From: Kingdonia uniflora
Lineage: Eukaryota > Streptophyta > Magnoliopsida > Ranunculales > Circaeasteraceae
Direction: 5' to 3'
NCBI GenBank assembly: GCA_014058105.1
Contig: JACGCM010000786.1
Span: 1,612,001-1,676,000, forward strand
Length of the DNA stretch: 64,000 nucleotides
Shown: in pieces, positions 38,947-50,891 of the stretch
Layout of the letters: the number at the start of each line of letters is the position of its first letter
How positions within the stretch are numbered: position 1 is the stretch's first letter
Position numbers and translations under genes: made by a program
Notes under the pieces: generated by a model
Database searches by the model: none
Told to the model about the DNA's origin: nothing
What the model saw: the letters and a program-made list of their open reading frames with translations, nothing else

Positions 38947-41753
38947 GGAAAATAAAGGGCCGATGTCGGGCCCGCTTTCGAGAATTGGATCTGAGAGGGA
39001 GTATAGGGTTGTCTAGAAGGACGGTACCGTTGAGTAAAGGCATTCAGGGTTTTATGTTGCTCCCGGCGCTTGGCGGCAAAACGGTCACTGTTCTTCATAA
39101 CCACTGTAAGCATGTTCGACTTTCTAACGAAATCACGGACCTTTCGGATGAAAACTCGTTTCAGGCTGGGTATGTCCTTAAAAACTTCCTGAGGCGCTCT
39201 GTAAGGGTGGAAACTTCCCTGATGTCTTTTGCCCAACTTAACCGAAGCCCAAAGTTGTCTCAGCCAGTTATGATACTCCGGTTGGGATTGAGCCTCGCCG
39301 GTCGGAGCCCTAAGAGGGACGAGCGTTCTATGGGGGCCCGAGGTGTGTGTGTGCTGCTCCCGAAAGGGCCATGTGTGGGAGAGGGGTCGATACGAGACTA
39401 AAGAAACATTTGGATTTGGTGTTGTTCTCCATTTATCTATAAAGCGTTTAAACCTATGATTGCATGATGGTAACAGAGCAAAATTGTTAAACGTCTCTAT
39501 GCCGTGAGACGGAAAAGAGTGGGTGTGTGCTTCAGGTGTTGTAACACGTACCTTGGCGGGAACTGATGAGTCCCCGTGCTCTACCTCCGCAGTAAGGCTA
39601 GATCGAATGCGTTTGTGGGTGCCCTCGTTGGTCTGTTGATGGATGATGACCTTGGCGGGGACTTGAGAGTTTCCATATTCGTCATCTAGGTCAGTAAGAG
39701 CTCGGAGACATTTTTTAGTGCTTGCCTGGGTGACTCGGTGGTGACCGGCTTCTAGCTCATGCCTTGGGACGCTGGCGAAAATATCTTGGGTGTCCGGAGT
39801 ACGCCATTTTGTACTGTCGGAGGATGAGAACTCGATCTCCAATGGTTCGGTTTCCTCTTCGGGTGTCGTTGTTGTCGGGAGTACGGCAGTCAGAGTCAGT
39901 GCTTCAATGGTCTCGACGATTGGGCTTTGGCTTGCGCTACTGACGCGTTGCGGTGGGTGTTTGAAAAGCAGCCCACTTTGGTCTTTGGGTGATATAGAGT
40001 TGTTTTGGGCTTTTCCATGCCCCCTCAGATTTGGTCCCAGTAGGATGGTACGAGGCCTTGGGCTTGTCATTTGTTAGAGATAACAAGTAAAATCCAGCTC
40101 CTTATCAAAAGGGTTGGGACCTACTTCAAACTAGTTTGGGTTCGCGAGTAAATTCAACGGCTCACAAACTGATTTGTTATTAGAAAGACGTGGTGGTTTA
40201 AAGGGCCCCACCTCTGCTGTCTCATAAATGCTCACCTCACCTGGTGTCCACTCGAGATGACCGTTGGAATGGAGAAACTTCTATTTGGATTTTTTATTCG
40301 GTTTTGTTAGCTCATAGTTTCCCTGCATGCATAGAGCAGGCCTGTACCTTGGGAAGTGAGATTGTTGTGGGGCTGTTTTGTGAGGCGTAATCATGCCTTG
40401 GTATTGTTTGAAGTGAGGTGGAAGCATATGGTAATCAAGCCTTGGCGTTGTTTGAAGTGAGGTGGAAGCATATAGTGTAATTTCTCTAGTATTGGTGGGC
40501 CTCTGGTATGAATTTTCATTTCGGCTGTGGTGAGAGCCGTTGTCATTTAAATCGAAGTCAAGGATTTTTACAGTGTTGGGCCCCCCAAAATGGGCAATGT
40601 ACGAGTTTTGATCTGACATTTCGTCTCCTGACTCTGAGTTTCTGCTGATGTGATTGACGTGGCCGAAGCTCCTTTTTAGATTGCTGTTCGGCAGCGGGAG
40701 ATATTGTAGCACGCAAGTCGAGCTCGTTGGGTTGGGTTCCGTAACAATCGGTGAGTCCAAAGTCGTTGTCCGGTGTATGTTCAGAGTAGTTGGATTGTTA
40801 ATGAGCTCGTTGCCCGATGAGTTATGTTGTTCTCGATTGTGAGCATGTCGTTGGTTGTTGGATTGATTGAATTGCATGTTCGTGTTGTGGCTGCCGGCAT
40901 AAAAGTTTTTAAACGGCGAGGTATTGATGACCTTTGGCGGATTGACCTGAATAAATGATCCGAAGGGAAACTCAAACTTTGCGTGGATATTAAGTCAATT
41001 TCTTTCCTTCGTAACTTTGCCGAAATGGGTGCATAGAGCTAACGGGTGAGCGATAATGCCGCAGTAGGGGCAGAATCCTTCGAGACGTTCGTAACGAACC
41101 GTGACTCGAGCGTCACCCAACTGATTCGGCCTCGATATGGGGATGGATAGAACTAATGGTTTCTCTGTGAAGAGGTTTACGAGAATGCGGACGAAGCTAG
41201 TTCTTCTCGTCGATGTGGGATATTCATCCTAATCGTCGCGGATATATTCGCCAATTTTGTTCCCAATGATTTTGAGGTTGTCCTTTCCAAGCATGCAACA
41301 AGGCAGTCCAGACACCTGAACCCAACACAGAAATCGAGAAAACTGGAGTTCGGATTGGTGTAAAATAGGATTAAGCGGTTGTTGGAGAAGCGAGTATCCG
41401 AACACGTTAACAGGCGGAGAAGCGAGAATGGCTTGCTGGTCTTTGGGGTTATCGAAGTTTGCGATGAAAACTTTTAAGTTTTGCTCGAAAGTAAGGGGAG
41501 GGATACGGTTAACGATTTTCGCCCACGGTCTAGTAACGCCATCCGTTATCGCTTGTTCTTTGATAAGAGGCGATATCGATTTGAAAGCAATTGCGAACTG
41601 CCATTTGGTTTTAAGGTTCGACCACATCGAGTCGTCAAGGTGAAAAATCGGTACCGGGTCATGTGTGGAAACTCCTCTGAGAAGCTCGGACAGTTCTTGC
41701 TCTTCGACTTCGACTTGTATTCGGTCAACGCTTCCTTTAGTTTCTTCTGTCAT
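38943..41753 (-). pseudogene. LINE ORF1: DUF4283-like domain plus zinc knuckle
   Basis: The nucleic-acid-binding protein of the LINE. It starts MTEETKGSVDRIQVEVEEQE and continues through a DUF4283-type domain (WAKIVNRIPPLTFEQ, CWVQVSGLPCCML) to an in-frame TAG near 41229. The frame goes on to a CX2CX4HX4C knuckle (FCPYCGIIAHPLALC, about 41070), then more stops. It then reads through a low-complexity Asn/Ser/Thr-rich tail (40877-40281 and 40070-38943). Its final TGA overlaps the ORF2 ATG as ATGA (38946-38943). Degraded but recognisable. Confidence 0.75.
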
Positions 41754-42138
41754 TTTGGATGGAAAAAGAACAAAATCTTGGGACAGAAAAACCTCAGTGG
41801 GGAGGATGAGAAAGAGAAAAAAACAAGGGTTTGAGGATTGGGTGGGAGAGAGACAGCAGGTTTATGGCTTATGTTAGGAAAGAAAGGGAGGAGAAGGTTA
41901 TGGGAGTACCTGTGAGGAGATTGGGAGATAGAGCAGTTGTAGGTGGCGACTTGGAGTGGGGGGATGTGTGCATGGCTGTCTATGCATGGAGGAACATAAG
42001 AGAGGGGTGGGTGGAAGGAAGAGTTGTTGGTGAAGGTAGGAGAAAAAATGGCGAGGGAAGGAGAAGGAGGGCTTGGAGAAAAAAGAAGGGAGAAGGGAGA
42101 ATGAAGTGATATAGTAGCCTACAGAGATTTAAGATAGA

Positions 42139-42686
42139 TTTTTTTAGCTTATACCCCCCATTTTGTTCCTCATATAAGTGTCTACCCCCAGATTTGCCAC
42201 ATGAGTGATGACCCCCCCCCCCCCCAACCCAACACACACACACACCACAAATTTTTTCCTGCACTTTGTCTTTGCCTGCCACTTTGAAAATCAGCAGAAT
42301 TTTAAATTGATGGTGATAAACCCTAATTACCTCAGATTTGGTTAACCCACCGCCATCCTTAAGCTGCAAATAGAGATAAAGAGACTCAGAAACTTATTAG
42401 AGATATAGAGGGAAATAAAGATGTAGAGGTTGAGTGAGAGAGTTGAAAGAGATGAGATAACCGTTGGAGTGGACCCTAGGCTAACGTGGATGGTAACCAG
42501 ATTCAAGAGGTTAAACAGGTTGAGTAAATCACATGTTTGTCACGTGTGAGGGGAAAAAATGTGTCAAAGTTAGTCAAAGCCTGTGACTAACAGTCAAGGC
42601 CAAAATGGGGGGTTGCCACTCATGTGGCAAATGTGGGGGGCAAACACTAATATGAGGAACCAAATGAGGGGTATAAGCTAAAAAAA
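42139..42686. mobile_element. MITE with long terminal inverted repeats
   Basis: Left end TTTTTTTAGCTTATACCCC and right end GGGGTATAAGCTAAAAAAA are inverted. The similarity runs on for about 75 bp (TTCCTCATAT, TTTGCCACATGAGTG on the left). The interior includes a run of 14 C followed by a CA run (42212-42246). No ORF. No exact target duplication is evident, although TTTAAG occurs close to both ends. Confidence 0.7.
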
Positions 42687-43859
42687 CTCTTTAAGGTATC
42701 AAGGTAATTATGAGTACATTTTGGTAGTTGAAAGGTTTTTTGTTGTGACCTGGAGCAGATTTCACACAACTCTTTGTCGGCAATACTGGGTTGTTTTGAG
42801 GTTTTTATTTTTGAAATTGTGAGTTGGGGTTTTGGGCTGATCTTTTTGGCTAGCTATCTCTAGAGAGCTTTCATGTTTTCAAGCTCCATACATTTTTTTC
42901 TTACATCTTTCAAGTATACATAATATGCTATCTTTTTTCATCGAGCAAATTGGACTTGGGTCATCTGAATATTGGACAAATTAGCAAATTAGGGATAGGT
43001 CCTATATTTGGATTTCTTTTGCATTAGGTCCCCTCAGGCCTCAGGCCTCAACCCTTCTCATTGACAAAATCACCCTTTTAACTTTTTTCTTTCATGGATC
43101 ATAACTTTTCTCCTTCTAACTTTTGATAGCATGTGACCCCCTTGGCTTTTCCTCTCAATTCTGTTTATATTTTTCTCGTGGATCTTCTTTGCCCATTAAT
43201 GACCTAATGATTATATCAATTTTGTGATTCTAATGCAATTGTGTTATGTTTTGTTATTGTTTAGTTGCATATTACTTGTAATTTTTATGAGTAAGCTTAA
43301 ATACTTCTTGGGTAGAACTTGATTGTTGAAACCGAGAGATAAAAGAACACATATTGCAAATTTTATCCGTAGGAGACTTTTAATTGCATCAGGCTTCTTA
43401 AGTAAAATCATAGAAGATCATGAGAGTTAAGCGAAGTGAGGGAATACAAAAAGGGAAAAGTGAAGTTATGGTCCACCAAAAATAAATAAAAGGGTAATTC
43501 TATCCTTAGAAAGGTTTAAGAGGATTTAACTCAAAAGAAATTTCAATATATGACCTATCTCAAATTTGCCTTGAATTCATATCACCTAAGTCCAATTTTC
43601 TCTTTTTCATCTTTATATTCACTCTTTGTTGTTTTCAGTTTTATATTTGTGACACTAATTTTTCAATGTTAAAATTTGGCATAGTTGGACTCTGAAAAAG
43701 CTACCCAAAGAGCTGCAGATTTCGACGTAATTACAAAGGATCCTTCCACAGGTGGATGATTTTCCCCACTAACAACAATTGTCAGACGGTGTTGTACAAG
43801 CTTATCCGAGGAGTGATGAAGTTACAAGAGAAACTGTCCTTCCTTACCAATCCACATGA
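42687..43859. other. upstream region of PCH1-like gene
   Basis: AT-rich, mostly non-coding. From an AG acceptor at about 43685 the sequence looks coding in more than one frame: LDSEKATQRAADFDVITK (43686-43740), then VLPYQST, then MNDSLYANKL (43856-43885). Stops and shifts lie between these pieces. This is probably the damaged 5' end of the next gene. Confidence 0.45.
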
Positions 43860-46727
43860 ATGACTCATTGTACGCGAACAAGCTATAACCCTGCATCAGG
43901 GTTTCAGAGTCGTATTTCACGCCCTGTCGAGATCAGTAGAGAAGATTGTGAACCTAAGCAGGTGAAAATGGTTTATCACACTGCCCAAACTGATGGAGTA
44001 CTGGTAACTGAAGCCAGAAGAGATGAGATTAGAAAGGAGACGCTGGAGATAAACTCTAGAAGCCTAACGGACATAAGATCAGATTGGAGACCATTTTCAG
44101 ATCAACCTGGTGATATTTCTGAACATAGGACTACCACAGTTGCAACCAGCGGGCCTCGTGTACCACAAGGTTGGGGGAACTGGGGAAAACTTTGTAGACC
44201 CCTCGAATTAGAAAAATTACCCGTCTCAAGGCCTTTTCAGGATGATCTTACAGGCTTAACTTCCGATTTTCCGCCTTGGAGATTTATAACTGCAGGAACT
44301 CAGTCTTGTATTCACAGAATGGAGAAGACCCAGCTATCATCCAGGGAATTTACAAATGCTAAAAGTAGAGGCAAAAAATCTACAGTTTGTGTTCATGATA
44401 CTAGTAGGGAAAGCCGACTAACTTCTAGGAAACGTAAAATTTTGTATTCAGGAGAGGAAAATAGAGTTCTGCAAGGAGAGTCAAATGATGAGAAGCTACC
44501 TAGCACACTCAAGGCTTCTGAAGTGGGAGGACCTTCAAGTCCCAAAGAATTGTCTCGGACAAGTAATCATTTGTTGTGCTCTAAGAAGAGCGGAGCTAAC
44601 TTGTCAAAGGGAGGGCAAATGGTCAACGACTCAACTGGGTTCCCCAAACTGGGAGGGAATGCATTCTATGAATTTCTTACCTTACCCCATGATGGGCGAA
44701 AACTACAGCTTCGTCATCTAGGAAAGTCAACTTCTATTGAAGGGAACGAGGATGATAAAGCTGCGAAAACTGGTTCTCTACATATAAAGAGCGAATCGTC
44801 AGCTGAAACTGAAGCCATGGAAACCAAATTATATCAACCGAAGAACTTCACAATGAGTATGTATTTCACACTAATCCATATATATGTTATCACTTAAATT
44901 AGATATTATCTTTTGAGTAGTACAAATTTTTGAAGAGTCCCGATAGTAAAGGATATCTCTTACTGACACTGTAAGAGTGTTGGCTAATAGCTATAGTGTG
45001 CTAAAAACCATAGGATAGAACAGCGTACATCATAATTAAGAAATACCATGCATATCAATAATACTTTACAGCCAGAATATTTTACCTCATACCTTTGCGA
45101 GTTGTTACAATAAGTGCTTCATGACATCAATTTTGTTATGCTCTGAAAAATCTTCCTTTGTTTTTTATAATGGAAAACATGTCTAAGCCCACAGTATTTT
45201 GATACGTAACCGCTCCCACTAAAATTATAATTTTGTTTGTGTTTACGAATTAGTTTGTAAGCGCATGGTTTACCCACCTAATATGACTCCGTTTTTCAGG
45301 TCTAGCTCCATCCACATCACATCAGGTAAATCTCTACTCATTTTTATCTTCTGAATTATATCTTTTCCACCCTATGAGAAAGAATTATATATACTAGCAG
45401 GTGTTACATACTTTGCACGTATTTACTTTTGCTAACAGATGGTAGTTTCTTTGCATTTGGATTCATTTCTCTAAGTGTCATGTGGTACATTGTATATACT
45501 CCGATACTTGCAAATGCTTGGCGTCGCGCTGATGTAAATAGTCAAATCTCTATATCCAAAAGGTTCATATATGAAAAGAAAAACAAATAAAACTTGTAGA
45601 TGTATTAATAGATTGTTATGAATCCCCATGATGAAAAGCAATGTAATTAGTGATCCCTGGATGCCAGATTTATATTTTCTTTTAGTTAATAAGAATATGG
45701 TCTCAGTTTTTTTAAGTTTTATGAAATAAATGCCAAGATTGGAGATAGGAAATTGGTTAGAGAAAATGGGTTGTTTGAGACCTTCGTTTTTCAAAGTGTA
45801 CTAATTGAATTATTAAGGATATTGAACTTAGTTTATGATGGATCAACTGTTCCATCCAATGGAAACAGATTTTGTCATGTATAGAGCTTAAACCCGCCTT
45901 CAGCTCAGTTTTTTCTATTTTTTGTGAGTACCTTTAGCTCAGTTGATTACGTTATAAATTATTTGAACTGGTAGTCCATTATACATTAACGGCATATTGT
46001 TTCAGAATCTTAAAATATTAGTATATATATACTGCTAAAATATGTTTTGTCTTTTGCATTATCTCCACTTATGTTAATCTCATTGTGAACTATATATGTA
46101 ATTTTGTCGCTTTTCAATTCTAACTGTACATTTCTGCAGGATGTCAAGGTTAGTGAGAATCCAGCTGAATCTCAAGTAACAATCACTTCATCGAAAAAAA
46201 GGAAAGTGAGGAGCATGACTGAAAGACATGTACCTGGCGTAAACCATGAACTTCCTTCAATTTTATTGGCAGTTGAGACAACGGACAAAGTGGATCCGAG
46301 TACATCAAGAACTGAAAGTTTAAATGAGAACTCAGTCTCTTGGGGTAAGCAAAATAACTCTATAGACCAGGCAAGATGGTTTAAGCCTATTAAGATCAAT
46401 AGTCCAAAATCCTCTGTGAAAAAAGTTGATAATTTATTCCGAAGAATTATGAGCTATAGTAAAAGCGGCTCAATTCAACCATCGGAAGAGACCAAGCTAG
46501 AGGATTCTTCATCAATGGAGTCAGTGAATAAACTATCTTGGATTCAAAGATGGTGTCGGAATCCAAAACCCATTTTACAAGTGAAGTCAAAAGAGAAGCA
46601 ATTTCAGAGGAAACAGTCTCCAAGCATTAGTGCCATGGTGCTGATGGGGAAAGCCATGAATGGTCTGGAGCCATGTGAGTTGCGTGATAAGGGATCTCTT
46701 GTGGTATGGAATGCTGATAGGTTTTGA
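43860..46727 (+). CDS. PCH1-like (phytochrome B-interacting) protein, 5' end disrupted
   Basis: Exons 43860-44856, 45300-45325 (26-nt micro-exon, phase-consistent) and 46140-46727 give 536 residues. The C-terminus has the conserved blocks WIQRWCRN, SPSISAMVLMGKAMNG and PCELRDKGSLVVWN. I recognise these from Arabidopsis At2g16365 (PCH1, once annotated as an F-box protein) and its paralogue, which stabilise active phytochrome B in nuclear photobodies. A basic patch SSKKRKVRSM could be a nuclear localisation signal. The ATG used here is immediately preceded by in-frame TGA, and coding-like sequence upstream is out of frame (MNDSLYANKL ends two codons into this ORF). The true start is therefore missing or the gene is becoming a pseudogene. 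The family call is from memory and moderate. Confidence 0.6.
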
Positions 46728-47418
46728 CTGTATCCTTGCTTTACATATACTAATATTTACTCCCTCAAGTCTTTCCCCATGGACCTTGTAAGCCTCTTTA
46801 AGATTGTTGTAAGATGTTTATGCTGGAATCCCTCGCAACCTTTGTAAGAGTGATATAGATATTCTAATTTTTGTTCAGAATCTTGCTCATCCGTACTGGT
46901 AATTGGCCAAGGTTCCTAGGGAAACTGCCGCAGGTGCGAAAGTTATATGCCTGCCTGCCTACCGTTGTTGCCCTGGTATTGGGGCTCCTTATCCTGTATA
47001 ATATAGACATAGTATACTGAACTGCAGCCTGTGAATCGTATGTGCCATCCTCAGTGTTTTATCATCCGTTTTAACAGGTCCTGCATTTCAGAATTCATCT
47101 TTCAGTATAAAATCATTACTTAAAAGACAGTAACCTGTCTAGACCACTGTACAACACACAGAAGCAAGGCTCCCCTATTGAGTTTCAATAAGTTGGGCAT
47201 GGGTTAATCTATAAGGCTCCTCAGTGTTTTATCATTCTGAAGTTTATTTACGCAAAAAATAAGCAGACCACCAAACCATTAACCAACAACTTCCAACATT
47301 CTACATGTAAGAATGCCGAGATTAATATCATACAAAATGCTAATGTCGAGCTTTAGAACATAGAGGTATAAGAACAAAGCATATCTCTAGATCTTGGATT
47401 CTGTTTGGAAAAGAGCAT
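46728..47418. other. tail-to-tail spacer
   Basis: 3' UTRs of the PCH1-like and CBS-domain genes. Nothing else recognisable. Confidence 0.5.
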
Positions 47419-50326
47419 TCATCTATCATGAACTATGCTTCCATTGTTCAAATGACACCCACTCTGCTCCAAAGCAGATTGGAAAAAACCACCTCCTTTA
47501 ATCCTCGAATCTATACCCGGTGGAGCAAATTGCATAATAACGTCCCTCAATGATACTACACCTATAAAGTGCCTCGACTCGTCAACTAGGTAGCTGCAGT
47601 TGTTCTTAGACTCTACCAGAGTTTTCATGGCTTGCTTTAGTGTGTCAGATTTCTTATTGGTCACTGGTGAATCCATTGTTGGCATAAATTTGTTTCTTAG
47701 GCGAAGAGCCCCAGCAGAAAGAAGCCCTCCCAGGTTTTGTGTTAGTGTGGAATCTGTGGTCAGCTCGGATTTTCTTGTATCTGATTGGATAAATTCTTCC
47801 ACTGTAATATTCCTGCAAATTTATTAGGCATGCGTCATTCTATAAATGAACGCTAATTGGTCTTTATCTCTGAGTACTTTAAATCTTAAATGTAAATAAT
47901 GAAAGACGGTATATAAAATTCACCTTCTATCACGGAAGAATTTCTCATTGTCAAGGAGAAGGTGAATGTCGTGTACCCTCACATTTCCAATCAGCGTTTT
48001 AGTTTCCCGGTTGATGACTGGAACCCCATCCACTTTATTTTCCCGTAAGCAGTGAAGCGCCTCCGCAAGAGTTTGGTCACCATATACATAAACCAGACGC
48101 CCATCATTTTCGAGCCTGAACGCCATACAAATCTGATTATTATCTTGTTCAACAAGTAAATAAATTTTAAGTCTTTTCTAAATTAAATTTTGTAGACGTA
48201 CTCACCGGAATTCAGAGAGAGCTTTGTCTGATATCCTGTCGAACCAGTCAAGTCCACTAGATTGAAGTAGCAATTCTACTATTGCAATCTACAAAGATAA
48301 ATGCAATCATTTTATTTTCACCAAAAAGAAGGAAAGTTGAAACCAACTGAGAGCCCACTTACCTTTGTAACGAAACCGATGACATTAGAGCCTTCAGTGA
48401 CAGGTACCACTTGCAATTGATGTTTCGAAAGGAGCAACAGAACTTGGAAGAGCGTGTCATTTAAATGTACGGGGAAGAATGGATCCCATAGGAAGGACTT
48501 GGCTAATTCTCCAACCTGTCCATATCATCACTTAAAAAAATGCAAGCTTTTATTCAAAACTTGGCCTCTACTTGCCTCTGCATATCTTTAGCACTCGTAA
48601 CAATATGACGATCTTATATGCTAATATACTAACAAAATTATATAACTACTATGTTCTGCACTAAGAGTTACGACCTATGTTTCCGAAGATGGTTAAAGAC
48701 GTGATAAATTGTACATACCTTTGTTTTACCGATGCTAGGAATTTTCTCTAGCATGGAAAATATCCCATTGGTGTTTATGCCCTCACAGACTTCATGTTTT
48801 ATCTCGGGGTCTAATTTGTCACGTTCCTGTTATATTTAACGTAAATGTGTTATAACATATGAAAACAACTTGAAAATGCAAAGATTTGAATATATTATTG
48901 TCTTAAATAAAAGCTATTGATTGCGTCAATAGCAAGATGTCTTTCACGGAACAGTAAGACAAACTGGTGTTCAATTAGGCTCAGTAAGGGTAGAAATAAT
49001 GTTCAGCTGGCTTTGAATAATTGCACATAAGTTCTTTAAGAAACCATATTGGAAATAATGTTAACTACGGGTTTCAAATAACGATGATATGTTTTTTTGT
49101 TGGAGCACATTTCTTCATGATTTATCAAGGATCTAAAATAATGTACAATTTATCGTAAATATTGCTCAGAAGATCAAGATATATCTGATCATGTCATGAT
49201 AGTATTGGCAGATATATGTTTAGGGTGAACTCAAATTATCGAAGTCGTTCGAACGAAAATGGATTGTCGTTCGAACGAAAATGGAATGTCGTTTGAACGA
49301 GATGGTTGTTTTCTGCGTTGGAAACTTGGATCGTCGAAGTCGTTCGACATTTGTGTTTTTATGGCTGGAAGCCTTGTATCGTTGAAGTCGTTCGAACTCG
49401 TTCGAACGAGATGTGCGTAGGTTGGTTTTAGAAGTTCGTTTGGGACGTTGAGTTTGCCTCGAAATCTGTTATGTTTGTAATTAGTCCCCTAAGTATATAA
49501 GGGGGACTTAGGTTATTCGTTAATCTATCTTTTTCTGCGAGTTTAATTCTAGAGAGCTAGGATTTCAAATACTCCATTACAGAGTTTGAGAAGCTTTGAG
49601 AAGATCGTGTGTAACCCGGGGAGTGGTTTTTCGCCAGTAAGGGTTTTTCACTTCTCTCCTCTGGGTGTGTTTTGATTTCGTTTAATTTCTCAATTGACAT
49701 TTCTGTTTATAGTTCTTGGGCGAGGGATAGGGATTAACTACCCTAATTCCTAACAATATACGAAACTGTAGGAATGATTTTACAGTTATTAATTACCTCA
49801 ATTGACCACAGAACCATGGTAGCAAAATCAATAAACCCGATATAGCGATCCAAAAACTTTTCGAGTTCAGGCTTAGGTTCTTCTTCTAATGCATCTGTAA
49901 TAGGTGCACCAAACACATTCTTCTCATACAATAACTTGATTGCTTCTTTCAAGCAATCCTCAGAATACAGCTCCAAAACTGATCCAATAATAAATACCAA
50001 ATTTGTGCACTTAGTCATTAGCCTCATAACCCTATAAAAAAACAAAAACTAAATAATAAAAAGTTGCAAGAACATATACCTGATGAGTTTCTTATCCCTG
50101 GGATTGAGTTGATAGTAATGTGATCTAGAAATAACTGAAGAGCACTCCCTGAATCGATGGCGGTATCGTCATGGCACTTAGTTTGTAAAGTTGAGATTAT
50201 TGTTTCTTTCTTTTGAGCCGAATCACTCTCTGAATCCTTAATTATGTTCTCAATGTGCCTTAAATCCATCTCACTTTTTGCTCTAAAAAATTTCTTCAGA
50301 TCAGAAGAGTCTCTGTTATCAATCAA
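47419..50326 (-). CDS. CBS-domain protein, SnRK1 gamma / PV42-like
   Basis: SNF4-type regulatory subunit with CBS motifs that bind adenine nucleotides in related proteins. Exons: 50326 (start unresolved)-50080, 49978-49797, 48826-48719, 48515-48363, 48288-48206, 48115-47924, 47812-47419, all in phase and about 452 codons. CBS-like blocks: LKEAIKLLYEKNVFGAPITD, LFQVLLLLSKHQLQVVPVTE, LAEALHCLRENKVDGVPVIN and LKQAMKTLVESKNNCSYLVD, i.e. four repeats as in SNF4/PV42. The C-terminus VIMQFAPPGIDSRIKGGGFF resembles PV42a/b more than KING1. In frame upstream of 50326 a TAA precedes EYIWQKIKHLIDN with no ATG, so the first exon lies further up or the start is lost. The intron 48827-49796 holds a solo LTR. 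Confidence 0.8.
49217..49755. mobile_element. solo LTR in CBS gene intron
   Basis: 539 bp bounded by TGTTTAGG and CCTAACA, with an exact 5-bp duplication ATATA on each side (49212-49216, 49756-49760). A TATATAAGGGGGA promoter-like box lies at about 49494. The left third has several TCGTTCGAACGA palindromes. No internal retrotransposon domain is adjacent, so this is what remains after LTR-LTR recombination. Confidence 0.8.
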
Positions 50327-50475
50327 GTGCTTTATTTTCTGCCAAATGTACTCTTACAAAACACATGTGTACTCTTCTAGAGTTGACACCTATCAAGGTT
50401 TGCCTCATGATTCGGCATTATAGAATGAGTCAGTTATTAATCCCGCGAGAAAAACGGTTTTAATTATAGTGAAAT

Positions 50476-50805
50476 TAGGGTTTGATCCAAATGTTTGATT
50501 GATTGAAATTAGGGTTTTATCCAAAATCCCTAATTTTTGAGGTAATAAAAATCTTCATTTCTCTCTTTCTCTCTCTCTCAAATCATCTCTAATATTAGTA
50601 TTATTAGGGATCTTTTATATGTATTTGAATGAATGAAATCTAGGGTTTGATCCAAATGTTTGATTGATTGAAATTAGGGTTTTATCCAAAATCCCTAATT
50701 TTTGAGGTAATAAAAATCTTCATTTCTCTCTTTCTCTCTCTCTCAAATCATCTCTAATATTAGTATTATTAGGGATCTTTTATATGTATTTGAATGAATG
50801 AAATC
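50476..50805. repeat. perfect 165-bp tandem duplication
   Basis: Copy 1 50476-50640 and copy 2 50641-50805 appear identical base for base, and a few bases of a third start (TAGGGTTT) follow. Each contains a CT run and three TAGGG-type words. It lies between the divergent CBS-domain gene and the coiled-coil gene, in the likely shared promoter or 5' UTR. Confidence 0.92.
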
Positions 50806-50891
50806 TAGGGTTTCAGTTTGAAGTTATGTTTTCAAATTAAGTCTCTAATGGTTTTACCTGAGTTTTAGAGGGTAGAGTTATTTACTTGGCA

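Larger units (their letters stand above)
34774..42105 (-). mobile_element. L1-type LINE, nearly full length, inactive
   Basis: A non-LTR retrotransposon on the minus strand. In order: a purine/pyrimidine-biased 5' UTR (about 42100-41754), ORF1 (41753-38943), ORF2 (38946-34826) with endonuclease, reverse transcriptase, zf-RVT and RNase H, a short 3' UTR, and a poly-A tail seen as 16 T (34774-34789). The 5' boundary is approximate. A target-site duplication was not found with confidence; only GGCTAC is shared between the base after the tail and the region near 42115. Several frameshifts and nonsense codons make it non-autonomous now. It probably sits in the 5' UTR intron of the PCH1-like gene. 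Confidence 0.85.

Noticed and set aside
49243..49402. Repeated TCGTTCGAACGA words as a possible CRISPR-like array
   Set aside because: Irregular spacing and located in the U3-like part of a solo LTR; treated as an element feature.
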